Below are positions 33,679 through 41,062 of a DNA stretch of 41,062 nt, piece after piece; within the stretch, counting starts at the first letter, position 1; every line of letters starts with the position of its first letter. The DNA comes from Ureibacillus endophyticus. Lineage in GTDB: Bacteria > Bacillota > Bacilli > Bacillales_A > Planococcaceae. The stretch is from NCBI RefSeq assembly GCF_003628435.1, contig NZ_RBZN01000030.1, positions 1 through 41,062 of the forward strand. Direction: 5' to 3'. The notes under the pieces were generated by a model. It was given only the letters and a program-made list of their open reading frames with translations, made no database searches and was not told where the DNA came from. The position numbers were made by a program, and so were the translations under genes.

Positions 33679-34407
33679 TTATATGTACCATCCACCATTA
33701 ATTCGAATAATTTGTCCAGTTATATAATCCGCTTCACCACTTAGATAAAAAGCAACTAAATTTGCAACATCTTCAATACTACCAGGTCTTCCCAATGGAA
33801 TATCGTCCTGTAATTGTAGTTGTTCATCTTCTGATAAATGTGCGTTCATCTTAGTTTCAATTAATCCAGGTGCTATCGCATTAACAAGTATATGATTGTA
33901 GGCGACTTCTTTTGCATAGGATTTTACGAAAGCATGTTGTGCACCTTTTACAGCACTATAAACTGTTTCAAAAGCTGCACCTGCCTCACCCCAAATAGAA
34001 CCAATAAATAGTACATAACTTACTTTATTCGCTCTCAATTTACTCGATACTAATGCAAGTAAACGCATTGGGTTTTGCACATGTACTTTCCATAATTTAT
34101 CCATTTCTTCTACAGGTGTGTCTTCTATAAGTCCATAATATGCATGGCCACCAGCAAAGACAATTGCTTGAAGTGAATAAAGTTGAGAAGCTAATAGTTC
34201 AGCTGCGTTATTTAATGAAAAGTCTGATTGTACCACTAGAAACTCTTGGTCTTTATATTTTTCGGACAATTCCATTTGCAATTCATTTACCTTAGTACGA
34301 TTGTAATTGAAATGTAAATAGAGCGACCAACCTCTATCTGCTAGTCGCTTAACTATTGCACTACCTATTGCACCTGAAGCACCTATTACAAGGGCAAACT
34401 TCTTCAT
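33679..34407 (-). CDS. ymfI: YmfI, short-chain dehydrogenase/reductase (FabG-like)
   Basis: A classical SDR of 242 residues: NADP loop LVIGASGAIGSAIV (about 6-19), VFAGGHAYYG, catalytic Ser in LFIGSIWGEAGAA, YSAVKGAQHAFVKSYAKEVA (YxxxK) and NAIAPGLIETKM, ending DYITGQIIRINGGWYI. It reduces an unknown carbonyl substrate; family resemblance is to 3-oxoacyl-ACP reductase. The start is set at the ATG at 34407, one base after the ymfH stop (TAA-A-ATG), which fits the family N-terminus. The longer frame to 34533 only overlaps ymfH. Confidence 0.93.
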   Translation of the reverse strand: MKKFALVIGASGAIGSAIVKRLADRGWSLYLHFNYNRTKVNELQMELSEKYKDQEFLVVQSDFSLNNAAELLASQLYSLQAIVFAGGHAYYGLIEDTPVEEMDKLWKVHVQNPMRLLALVSSKLRANKVSYVLFIGSIWGEAGAAFETVYSAVKGAQHAFVKSYAKEVAYNHILVNAIAPGLIETKMNAHLSEDEQLQLQDDIPLGRPGSIEDVANLVAFYLSGEADYITGQIIRINGGWYI

Positions 34408-34408
34408 T

Positions 34409-35704
34409 TTAAGCTTCTTTCTCACTTGAAGGTAAGATTTTAAATACTGTTTGTTGTGACTCACCCTGGATTGTTTTGAATGCATTTTTGACATCTTCTT
34501 CAGTAATTGTCTCGATAACTGGAACTGCATCAAACAAATTCATATCATTAAATTTATATCTCGTAAATTGGTTTGCAATAAATTCCATCGAGTTTAATGC
34601 TCTTAAGAAATAACCAATTTTTTTACGTTTTACTCTTTCAATGGCTTCTGAAGATAATAATTGTTCTGCATTATTGATTTCTTCTTTAATACGCTGTGCT
34701 AATTCATCTGGACTTGTTGAATCTGAACCGATTAAAGCAAATCCATATCCCTTTTCTAATGAGAAATCATAGGCAAAAGATTCATCTATCAAACCGTTTT
34801 CATATACTTCTGTATAGAAATCAGATGCACGACCAAATAGACACTCTAAAGCGATTTGGACAGAAAGTTCATGTTTTAACATTTCTTCCCCGCTTAAATC
34901 TGTTTCTTTAGCCTTTAAGCCAACATATACTTTTGGTTTTTGAACATCCATTTTCAGTTCGCGTTCTTTAACAGCAACATCTAATGGTTCATCTTCAAAA
35001 TGACGTTCAATTGGTGTTGGTTCAGGGAATTCTTTTTTATTTTGGTTATCTTCTATAAATGCCATCATTTCAGTAGGATCAATTGCACCAACTACAAATA
35101 ATAACATGTTCGATGGGTGATAAAACGTGTTATAGCATGTATATAAATGCTCGGCAGTGATTTTATCAATTGATTCGATTGTCCCTGCAATATCAATTTT
35201 TACTGGATGTGTATGGTACATATTTTCGATTGCACCGAAATATAGACGCCAATCCGGTTGGTCATCGTACATCGTTATTTCTTGACCTATAATCCCTTTT
35301 TCTTTATTTACTGTTTCTTCAGTAAAATAAGGTTCTTGAACAAAGTTTAATAATGTTTCAGTACTTTTATAAATATTATCCGTTGCAGAGAATAAATAAG
35401 CTGTACGAGTAAAGGAAGTAAAGGCGTTGGCTGATGCACCAGCTTCACTAAATTGTTGGAAAACATCCCCATCTTCTTTTTCAAACATTTTATGTTCTAA
35501 AAAGTGTGCAATTCCATCTGGTACTGTAATTGATTCATTTTCACCGATTGGCACAAAAGTACGATCAATAGAACCGTATTTCGTTGTAAATGTCACAAAA
35601 GTTTTTGAAAATCCTTTTTTCGGTAAAATATATACATCTAAACCGTTTGATAATTTTTTATAATATAACGTTTCATCTAATTGATTGAATTCAATTGCTT
35701 TCAC
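34409..35704 (-). CDS. ymfH: YmfH, M16-family zinc peptidase (catalytic type)
   Basis: A processing-peptidase-like protein of 431 residues. It has the inverted zinc motif HFLEHKMFE (HxxEH, about 67-75) and, about 75 residues later, the third ligand region NKEKGIIGQEITMYDD. The second, degenerate M16 half occupies the C-terminus. The ymfF homologue just upstream lacks the zinc motif, so the two probably form a heterodimer, as in other bacterial M16 pairs. The gene lies between ymfF and ymfI with gaps of 3 and 1 bp. The substrate is unknown; peptide maturation is a reasonable guess. Confidence 0.94.
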   Translation of the reverse strand: MKAIEFNQLDETLYYKKLSNGLDVYILPKKGFSKTFVTFTTKYGSIDRTFVPIGENESITVPDGIAHFLEHKMFEKEDGDVFQQFSEAGASANAFTSFTRTAYLFSATDNIYKSTETLLNFVQEPYFTEETVNKEKGIIGQEITMYDDQPDWRLYFGAIENMYHTHPVKIDIAGTIESIDKITAEHLYTCYNTFYHPSNMLLFVVGAIDPTEMMAFIEDNQNKKEFPEPTPIERHFEDEPLDVAVKERELKMDVQKPKVYVGLKAKETDLSGEEMLKHELSVQIALECLFGRASDFYTEVYENGLIDESFAYDFSLEKGYGFALIGSDSTSPDELAQRIKEEINNAEQLLSSEAIERVKRKKIGYFLRALNSMEFIANQFTRYKFNDMNLFDAVPVIETITEEDVKNAFKTIQGESQQTVFKILPSSEKEA

Positions 35705-35707
35705 GGC

Positions 35708-36970
35708 TTAAGCCTCCTTTCCACATAAGAAATAAATTGCTTCTAGTTTTACTTGTGATGCCATTTTTTGCACGTCTTCCTTTGTAACTTTTGCCCATCG
35801 TTCTTTCCATTTATCAACAGAGAATGTTTCTCCTAAATTTTTATATTGATCATATATATCAATTTGACCTCTCGCTAAATCAAGGGCTTCTTTCAGTTGA
35901 TTAGTTAACATAGCTTTTGTTTGATTTAGTTCTAAATCTGTAATTTCTCCATTTTTGATAGCATCTAATTGCTCAAAAATAACATCTGTTGCTTTCTTTT
36001 CATTAGCGGGTTCAATACCAGATACTACATATACTAAGCCATATTGCGCTGAATAAGAACTAGATGCATAATAAGCTAAACTTTCACGCTCACGAACATT
36101 CATAAATAATTTTGAATGTGCATACCCCCCAAATACACCATTGAAAATTTGCATTTTAGGGAAGTCTTCATCGCCAAACAAGACTGGCGTACTAAAACCA
36201 ATATGAAGTTTACCTTGTTTCATATCTTGTTGTTCTTTTGTATATTCTTTTTCTGGTTTTGACTCTTGATTTTGTTGCTCTAGTTTTTTTGGTGTACGGT
36301 CTTTAAATTGTAAAACTTGAATTAACTTGTTTTGTACTTCCTCTACATCAATATCTCCTACTACATAGATATCAACTTGGTCTTCGTTAATCATTGAATA
36401 ATAACTATCCGTTAAGGATTCTGGAGTTACTTTCTTAACTGTTTCAATCGTTCCATTTGCGGAAATTGAAGCAGGATGATTTGGTCGGATAATTTGTGCC
36501 AAGCGAGTTTGAGCATAACGGGTTTTGTCATCAAAAATCGATTGAATACGTTGAATAATCATCTCTTTTTCACGTTCTACAATAGATGATACAAATTTCT
36601 CATTTTCAAAATTTGGTTCGAAAACAACTGTCTTTAATAAATCTAGAACATCGTTTAATACATTACTATTAGCTAAATATTGATCGTTGACTGTTTCAAT
36701 ATTTAATAATACCGTATGTTCATTACCACGCTTGGAAGCATCAAAATACAAAACAGTTCCATATAAATCGTCTAAATAACTACGAAACTGCGCTGATTTT
36801 TTATATTTTCCATTACTATGGTGTAATACGTTTGACAAAACTGCTCGTGCTGCTGCAGTTTCCTCCGTTAATGGGGCTCTCCATTTTATTGAAAAATTAA
36901 CTGTCTTAAATTGGGTAGTTTGTCTTATATGAAGATTTACACCTTCCGCTATCTTTGTTGTTAGAAACAA
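35708..36970 (-). CDS. ymfF: YmfF, M16-family peptidase homologue without zinc site
   Basis: A 420-residue M16 protein. At the place of HxxEH it reads VLSNVLHHSNGKYKKSAQFR, so the zinc ligands are missing and it is probably the non-catalytic partner of YmfH. Family traits include YLDDLYGTVLYF, FGGYAHSKLFMNVRERESL (about 283-301) and YYASSSYSAQYGL, the substrate-binding region. The start is placed at the TTG at 36970, 7 bp after AGGAGG; a TTG at 36991 lies before that ribosome site. Confidence 0.9.
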   Translation of the reverse strand: MFLTTKIAEGVNLHIRQTTQFKTVNFSIKWRAPLTEETAAARAVLSNVLHHSNGKYKKSAQFRSYLDDLYGTVLYFDASKRGNEHTVLLNIETVNDQYLANSNVLNDVLDLLKTVVFEPNFENEKFVSSIVEREKEMIIQRIQSIFDDKTRYAQTRLAQIIRPNHPASISANGTIETVKKVTPESLTDSYYSMINEDQVDIYVVGDIDVEEVQNKLIQVLQFKDRTPKKLEQQNQESKPEKEYTKEQQDMKQGKLHIGFSTPVLFGDEDFPKMQIFNGVFGGYAHSKLFMNVRERESLAYYASSSYSAQYGLVYVVSGIEPANEKKATDVIFEQLDAIKNGEITDLELNQTKAMLTNQLKEALDLARGQIDIYDQYKNLGETFSVDKWKERWAKVTKEDVQKMASQVKLEAIYFLCGKEA

Positions 36971-37132
36971 AAAAATTCCTCCTGACATCAATCTTTAGAA
37001 GTAACTATACTTACTATACATGTATAATTGGTGTTTATGCAAAAATAATCCAATTTGTTTCTCATTATGTGAAAAATTTAATAATTCATCCTATATTTTG
37101 CCCTACAACAGTTGTTTAATTCATGCACAATA

Positions 37133-37171
37133 AAAAAGACCACCTCCACATATGTGAGAGGTGATCTTTTT
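37133..37171 (-). terminator. Intrinsic terminator of the nupOPQ operon
   Basis: AAAAAGACCACCTC (37134-37147) pairs with GAGGTGATCTTTTT (37158-37171), with T-rich sequence on both sides. It lies just beyond the nupQ stop codon (37179). Confidence 0.8.
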
Positions 37172-37178
37172 AGGAAAA

Positions 37179-38138
37179 TTATCTTTTTCCTTTTATATAT
37201 GGTACACCACTTGCTTTTGGTGCGTTAGCTTTACCTATAAATCCTGCTAGAGCTAAAATTGTTAATACATATGGTAGGATGTGTAAAAATACATCTGGTA
37301 CATCCTTAATATAAGGAATGGACGAACCCACAACACTTAATGCTTGAGCAAAACCAAAGAACAGTGCTGCCCCAAGTGCACCAATTGGATGCCATTTACC
37401 AAAAATCATCGCTGCAATTGCCATGAAACCTTGTCCACTAATTGTTGAAGCACCAAAGTTACCTGCAATCGCTTGTGCATAAATTGCTCCACCAATTCCA
37501 CCTAATGCTCCGGAAATAAGTACAGCCATATATCTCATTTTTGTTACGTTTACACCCATTGTATCAGCAGCCATTGGGTGTTCACCTACTGCACGTAATC
37601 TCAATCCAAATGGTGTTTTTGTTATGATGAACCATGCAATGATTGCTACAGCAACGGCTAAAATAGATGTTGCATAAACGTCTACAAAGAACATTTTTCC
37701 GATAACAGGGATATCACTTAAAAGTGGAATATCGAAACGTGAAAAACGTTCTGTAATTGAATCTGTTTGACCTTTATCATAAATCATTTTAACAGTAAAT
37801 ACTGCTCCAGCTAACCCTAACATATTTAAGGCTACACCAGATACTGTTTGATCTGCTCGTAAAGATACCGCTGCAACAGCTAAAATTGCTGATAATAAAA
37901 TTCCGAATAACATGGCTACGATTAATCCAATCCACGGTGTTGCATCGCCGAATTGATCTGCAAATGTAAGATTGAAAATAATACTACTTGCTGCTCCAAC
38001 AATCATAATGCCTTCAAGACCAATGTTTACAACACCTGATCGTTCAGTGAATACCCCACCAATAGCTGTCATAATTAATGGCGCCGCGTAGAAAATTGCA
38101 GAAGGAATGATAAAATATAACACTTCTAAAAAGCTCAT
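37179..38138 (-). CDS. nupQ: NupQ, nucleoside ABC transporter permease
   Basis: An integral membrane permease of 319 residues with about 8-10 helices. Signature segments: ALPLI-type N-terminus (YAAPLIMTAIGGVFTERSGV), NIGLEGIMIVGAASS, AVGEHPMAADTMGVNV (coupling region) and GQGFMAIAAMIFGKWHPIGA. It belongs to the BMP-type (basic membrane protein) nucleoside importers. It starts 1 bp after the nupP stop and ends the operon. Confidence 0.93.
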   Translation of the reverse strand: MSFLEVLYFIIPSAIFYAAPLIMTAIGGVFTERSGVVNIGLEGIMIVGAASSIIFNLTFADQFGDATPWIGLIVAMLFGILLSAILAVAAVSLRADQTVSGVALNMLGLAGAVFTVKMIYDKGQTDSITERFSRFDIPLLSDIPVIGKMFFVDVYATSILAVAVAIIAWFIITKTPFGLRLRAVGEHPMAADTMGVNVTKMRYMAVLISGALGGIGGAIYAQAIAGNFGASTISGQGFMAIAAMIFGKWHPIGALGAALFFGFAQALSVVGSSIPYIKDVPDVFLHILPYVLTILALAGFIGKANAPKASGVPYIKGKR

Positions 38139-38139
38139 G

Positions 38140-39186
38140 TTATTTTACCTCCTTTCTCTTACTAAGACGTTCAAGCGCCAATCGAATAACATAGCCTGAA
38201 GCTACAAAGAAAATAATTAATGCAATAACAATCGAAACGATTTCTGTAGGGACTCCTGCTTCACTAGGCATATTTAATCCACCATATTTTAGTGAACCGA
38301 ATAGGATTGCACCAAGAAGTACTCCAAATGGTTGATTAGCCCCAAGTAAGGCTACCGCAATTCCATCAAAACCGATACCTGTACTTGCATGTAACTTTGT
38401 CATATTTTCAAACGTTCCTAATGCTTCCATTGCCCCACCGAGACCAGCAAAGGCACCTGAAATAACCATTGCAAGAATGATATTTTTACTAACGTTCATT
38501 CCAGCATATTGTGAAGCGTGTTTATTAAATCCTACTGCTTTTAGTTCATACCCGCGCGTAGTTTTTTCTAATATAAACCACATAACCATTACAGCAATTA
38601 ATGCAAGGACGAATCCCCAGTGTAAACGAGAGTAATCTGTAATGGATTGAAAGAATTCAGAGCGTAGAGATGCCGTTGCATGAATTTTTTCAGTACGTTC
38701 TCCACCACCAGAAATAACGTCAATCAATGCATTTGCCACATGTAATGCAGTATAGTTCAACATAATCGTTACAATTACTTCGTGCACTTGTAACTTCGCT
38801 TTTAATAAACCTGGAATAAATGCCCATAATGCACCCGCAACAGCAGCTGCGATCAATGCTAATGGTAAGTGAATGATTGCAGGTAGTTCAAAAGCCTGTC
38901 CTACATAGGCAGCAGCCAACCATCCCATAATAAGCTGACCTTCAACCCCGATGTTGAAAAGCCCTGTTCTAAAAGCAAATGCAACCGCTAAACCTGAGAA
39001 CACATATGGCGTAATCTGACGAACAGTTTCACCAAGTGTATAAGAATCCATAAAAATACCGTTCCACAATGCCGCATAGCCATCAATTGGATTAAATCCA
39101 CTTGCAGCCATTACAATCGCACCTATAATTAACCCGAGTACAATTGAAATTAGTGGAACAAGAATATTAATTAGTCGTTTATTCAT
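38140..39186 (-). CDS. nupP: NupP, nucleoside ABC transporter permease
   Basis: The second permease, about 348 residues with 8-10 helices. Characteristic: FNIGVEGQLIMGWLAAAYVG, AKLQVHEVIVTIMLNYTALH, KAVGFNKHASQYAGMNV (coupling loop) and GFDGIAVALLGANQPFGVLL. Together with NupQ it forms the channel for purine and pyrimidine nucleosides. The start is taken at the ATG at 39186 overlapping the end of nupO; a GTG at 39195 would add three residues. AGGTGG precedes it. Confidence 0.92.
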   Translation of the reverse strand: MNKRLINILVPLISIVLGLIIGAIVMAASGFNPIDGYAALWNGIFMDSYTLGETVRQITPYVFSGLAVAFAFRTGLFNIGVEGQLIMGWLAAAYVGQAFELPAIIHLPLALIAAAVAGALWAFIPGLLKAKLQVHEVIVTIMLNYTALHVANALIDVISGGGERTEKIHATASLRSEFFQSITDYSRLHWGFVLALIAVMVMWFILEKTTRGYELKAVGFNKHASQYAGMNVSKNIILAMVISGAFAGLGGAMEALGTFENMTKLHASTGIGFDGIAVALLGANQPFGVLLGAILFGSLKYGGLNMPSEAGVPTEIVSIVIALIIFFVASGYVIRLALERLSKRKEVK

Positions 39187-40726
39187 TTTCGCCACCTACT
39201 TTATTTCCGTTTTCTTGTAGCGATTGACCTGCCATTAATAAACCTAGTTCTTGTTCATTTGTTTCATTTGGGAACACTGTATCAATTATTGAACCATCAT
39301 AAATTACAGCGATTCGGTCAGAAACATTCATTACTTCATCAAGTTCAAAGGAAATAAGTAATACAGCTTTTCCTTTGTCACGTTGTTCAATTAAACGTTT
39401 ATGAATAAATTCAATGGCACCTACATCAAGTCCGCGAGTAGGTAGAGCTGCAATTAATAAATCTGGATTTCTATTAATTTCACGCCCAATAATAGCCTTT
39501 TGCTGGTTACCACCAGATAGTGAACGTGCAATTGAAGATTCGCCATGTCCAGTACGAACGTCATATTCTTCAATTATCTTACGAGCAATCTCGCTCACTT
39601 TTTTGTAATTAATTACACCATTTTTTGAAATCGGCGCTTGGTAGTATGTTTGTAAAGCAATGTTATGTCCAATAGGAAAATCTAATACAAGTCCATGTTT
39701 ATGACGGTCTTGAGGGATATGTCCAAGACCTGACTCAGTAATTTTACGTGTTTTTAAACCTGTAATATCTTGGCCGTTTAGAGTAATTTTTCCTTCTTTT
39801 ACTTTTCTAAGACCAGTAATTGCTTCGATAAGTTCAGATTGACCGTTTCCATCAATCCCTGCAATCCCTACGATTTCACCTGCACGTACCGATAAATTTA
39901 ATCCTTTGACTTTATCGATTCCACGGTTATCGGCAACAACTAATTTATCAATTTGTAGAACAACATCTTTTGGTTGTGCCTCTTTTTTCTCTGTTTTAAA
40001 TACTACTTGACGTCCAACCATTAATTCCGCTAGTTGATTTGGATTTGTTTCTGCTGTTATAACAGTGCCAATTCCTTTCCCTTTACGGATTACCGTTACT
40101 CGGTCAGAAACATCCATGATTTCTTTTAATTTATGAGTAATTAAAATAATGGATTTACCTTCTTCAATTAGACGTTTCATAATTTGAATTAATTCTGTAA
40201 TTTCCTGAGGCGTTAGTGATGCAGTGGGTTCATCGAAGATTAATATGTCAGCACCTCGATAAAGCGTTTTCAAAATTTCCACACGTTGCTGCATCCCAAC
40301 AGAAATATCCTCTATTTTTGCATTGGCATCTACATTCAAGCCATATTTTTCAGATAGTTCTTGAACTTTTTTTGATGCATCTTTAATATTAATCGTCGCC
40401 ATTTTCGTTGGCTCCGCACCTAGAATAATGTTTTCCGTCACCGTAAAATTTTCAACTAGCATAAAGTGTTGATGTACCATACCAATTCCAAGTTTATTTG
40501 CAACATTTGGGTCAGTTATTTTAACTTCTTTACCGTGAACTTTAATTGTTCCTGCTTCCGGTTGATATAACCCAAAGAGTACATTCATCAACGTCGATTT
40601 CCCTGCACCATTTTCGCCAAGTAGTGCATGAATTTCGCCTTTTTTAAGTTGAAGGGTGATGTTGTCATTTGCTACAAAATCCCCAAATTGTTTGCGGATT
40701 CCAAGCATCTCAATCACATATTCCAA
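39179..40726 (-). CDS. nupO: NupO, nucleoside ABC transporter ATPase (two ABC domains)
   Basis: A fused double ATPase of about 515 residues. Domain 1: Walker A LLGENGAGKSTLMNV, signature ISVGMQQRVEIL, Walker B ILIFDEPTAS. Domain 2: degenerate Walker A GIAGIDGNGQSELIE, signature LSGGNQQKAIIGREI, and LLIAALPTRGLD in place of a normal Walker B. This asymmetry is typical for sugar/nucleoside (RbsA/BmpA-linked) importers. The start is placed at the TTG at 40726, 8 bp after AAGGGAG. The frame could begin at a TTG at 40747. The lipoprotein nupN usually precedes nupO; here the ISL3 end lies there. Confidence 0.93.
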   Translation of the reverse strand: MEYVIEMLGIRKQFGDFVANDNITLQLKKGEIHALLGENGAGKSTLMNVLFGLYQPEAGTIKVHGKEVKITDPNVANKLGIGMVHQHFMLVENFTVTENIILGAEPTKMATINIKDASKKVQELSEKYGLNVDANAKIEDISVGMQQRVEILKTLYRGADILIFDEPTASLTPQEITELIQIMKRLIEEGKSIILITHKLKEIMDVSDRVTVIRKGKGIGTVITAETNPNQLAELMVGRQVVFKTEKKEAQPKDVVLQIDKLVVADNRGIDKVKGLNLSVRAGEIVGIAGIDGNGQSELIEAITGLRKVKEGKITLNGQDITGLKTRKITESGLGHIPQDRHKHGLVLDFPIGHNIALQTYYQAPISKNGVINYKKVSEIARKIIEEYDVRTGHGESSIARSLSGGNQQKAIIGREINRNPDLLIAALPTRGLDVGAIEFIHKRLIEQRDKGKAVLLISFELDEVMNVSDRIAVIYDGSIIDTVFPNETNEQELGLLMAGQSLQENGNKVGGENE

Positions 40727-40769
40727 TGTGTTCACTCCCTTGGACACTTATATTTTTTAAACTAGTAGA

Positions 40770-40798
40770 CTTGTATATTAACACAAGAAAGGTTTCAA
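40770..40798 (-). promoter_or_regulatory. Probable promoter of nupOPQ
   Basis: Minus strand TTGAAA (40798-40793), 17 bp, then TACAAG (40775-40770), about 44 bp before the nupO start. The -10 match is only fair. A 9-bp inverted repeat overlaps its -35 element. Confidence 0.4.
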
Positions 40799-40835
40799 TC
40801 GTTATTAGTAAATTTATGTAATTTTAAAACCTTTC
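40787..40835. repeat. 9-bp inverted repeat in the nupO leader
   Basis: GAAAGGTTT (40787-40795) is the exact inverse of AAACCTTTC (40827-40835), with 31 bp between. The left arm overlaps the proposed -35 box. It may be a regulator site or the base of an RNA stem; no known purine or pyrimidine regulator box is recognised. Confidence 0.45.
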
Positions 40836-40857
40836 ATCTGTTAACGTTTTTAAGTTT

Positions 40858-41062
40858 GGTTCTTAGTCAAATGTTGGGGTGATGTGTTCTTGCACGTCAC
40901 CCTTGTTAACCTAAATGAATCCCGATTTCTTTATATAAATCATTTAATAAAATCTTTGCTTTAAAATGCTTAAAACTTCTAAAACCATAAGCATTTCGTT
41001 TCATTACCTTCGATTTATTATTAATGCCTTCTAGAAATCCATTTGAATACCTAAAACTAAAG
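40858..41062 (-). mobile_element. End of an ISL3-family insertion sequence (continues past the window)
   Basis: The end probably begins with GGTTCTTAGTCAAA at 40858, resembling ISL3-type termini that start GG and lie beyond the transposase stop. A hairpin GGGTGA/TCACCC-like structure lies at 40876-40902. The transposase C-terminus follows inward. The 8-bp target duplication expected for this family cannot be checked because the other end is outside. Confidence 0.65.
40906..41062 (-). CDS. ISL3-family transposase, C-terminal part (cut by window edge)
   Basis: The minus strand reads FRYSNGFLEGINNKSKVMKR, then NAYGFRSFKHFKAKILL and a stop at 40908-40906. The SNG-xxEGxNNKxKxxKRxxYG pattern is the conserved last catalytic (Glu) block of ISL3 (DDE_Tnp_ISL3) transposases. 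Only 52 codons lie in the window. Whether the rest is intact is unknown. Confidence 0.85.
   Translation of the reverse strand, partial: FSFRYSNGFLEGINNKSKVMKRNAYGFRSFKHFKAKILLNDLYKEIGIHLG

Overview
The window is AT-rich Gram-positive DNA. Its conserved right half has the Bacillales order nupO-nupP-nupQ, ymfF, ymfH, ymfI, ymfJ, ymfK, rodZ, pgsA, cinA, recA, rny. Start codons (many TTG and GTG), strong AGGAGG-type ribosome sites and protein flavour suggest a Lysinibacillus/Solibacillus-like member of the Planococcaceae (Caryophanaceae). That placement is an inference. Nearly every host gene is on the minus strand, so transcription runs from high to low coordinates.

Region 1 (about 1-26,060) is a large, visibly rearranged capsule/exopolysaccharide locus. 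In transcription order it holds a PHP-type tyrosine phosphatase, galE, a Wzx-like flippase, an Eis-like acetyltransferase and a phosphoglycosyl transferase (PGT). An IS21-family insertion follows, then a membrane 4,6-dehydratase (CapD/EpsC type), a DegT aminotransferase, a dead PGT, an ATP-grasp enzyme, a GT4 glycosyltransferase, capE, a second ATP-grasp enzyme, capF, capG, two more glycosyltransferases, a Wzy-like polymerase, a half glucose-6-phosphate isomerase and a Wzz-like co-polymerase. CapE, CapF and CapG together make UDP-N-acetyl-L-fucosamine. The PGT would load the first sugar on undecaprenyl phosphate, the glycosyltransferases extend it, Wzx flips it, Wzy polymerises it, and Wzz with the phosphatase (and a kinase probably just beyond the left edge) controls length. 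Two ATP-grasp ligases suggest amide decoration of the glycan.

The locus carries several scars that gene calling would miss: a heavily decayed PGT pseudogene (12,130-12,711), the Pgi half gene (927-1592) with its catalytic lysine replaced, an IS21 element (16,742-19,199) with an exact AGTTC target duplication and a 5-bp tandem duplication that breaks istA, a 271-bp non-coding mini-element with IS21-like ends (21,751-22,021), and a 103-bp second copy of part of the Eis-like gene on the far side of the flippase (23,786-23,888).

Region 2 (about 26,160-37,000) is core genome: RNase Y, RecA with a clear sigma-A promoter and LexA/DinR box, CinA, PgsA, RodZ, YmfK, YmfJ, YmfI and the two M16 peptidase homologues YmfH and YmfF. 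Several units end in good intrinsic terminators.

Region 3 (about 37,130-41,062) is the nucleoside ABC transporter nupOPQ, with the end of an ISL3-family element upstream of it at the right edge.
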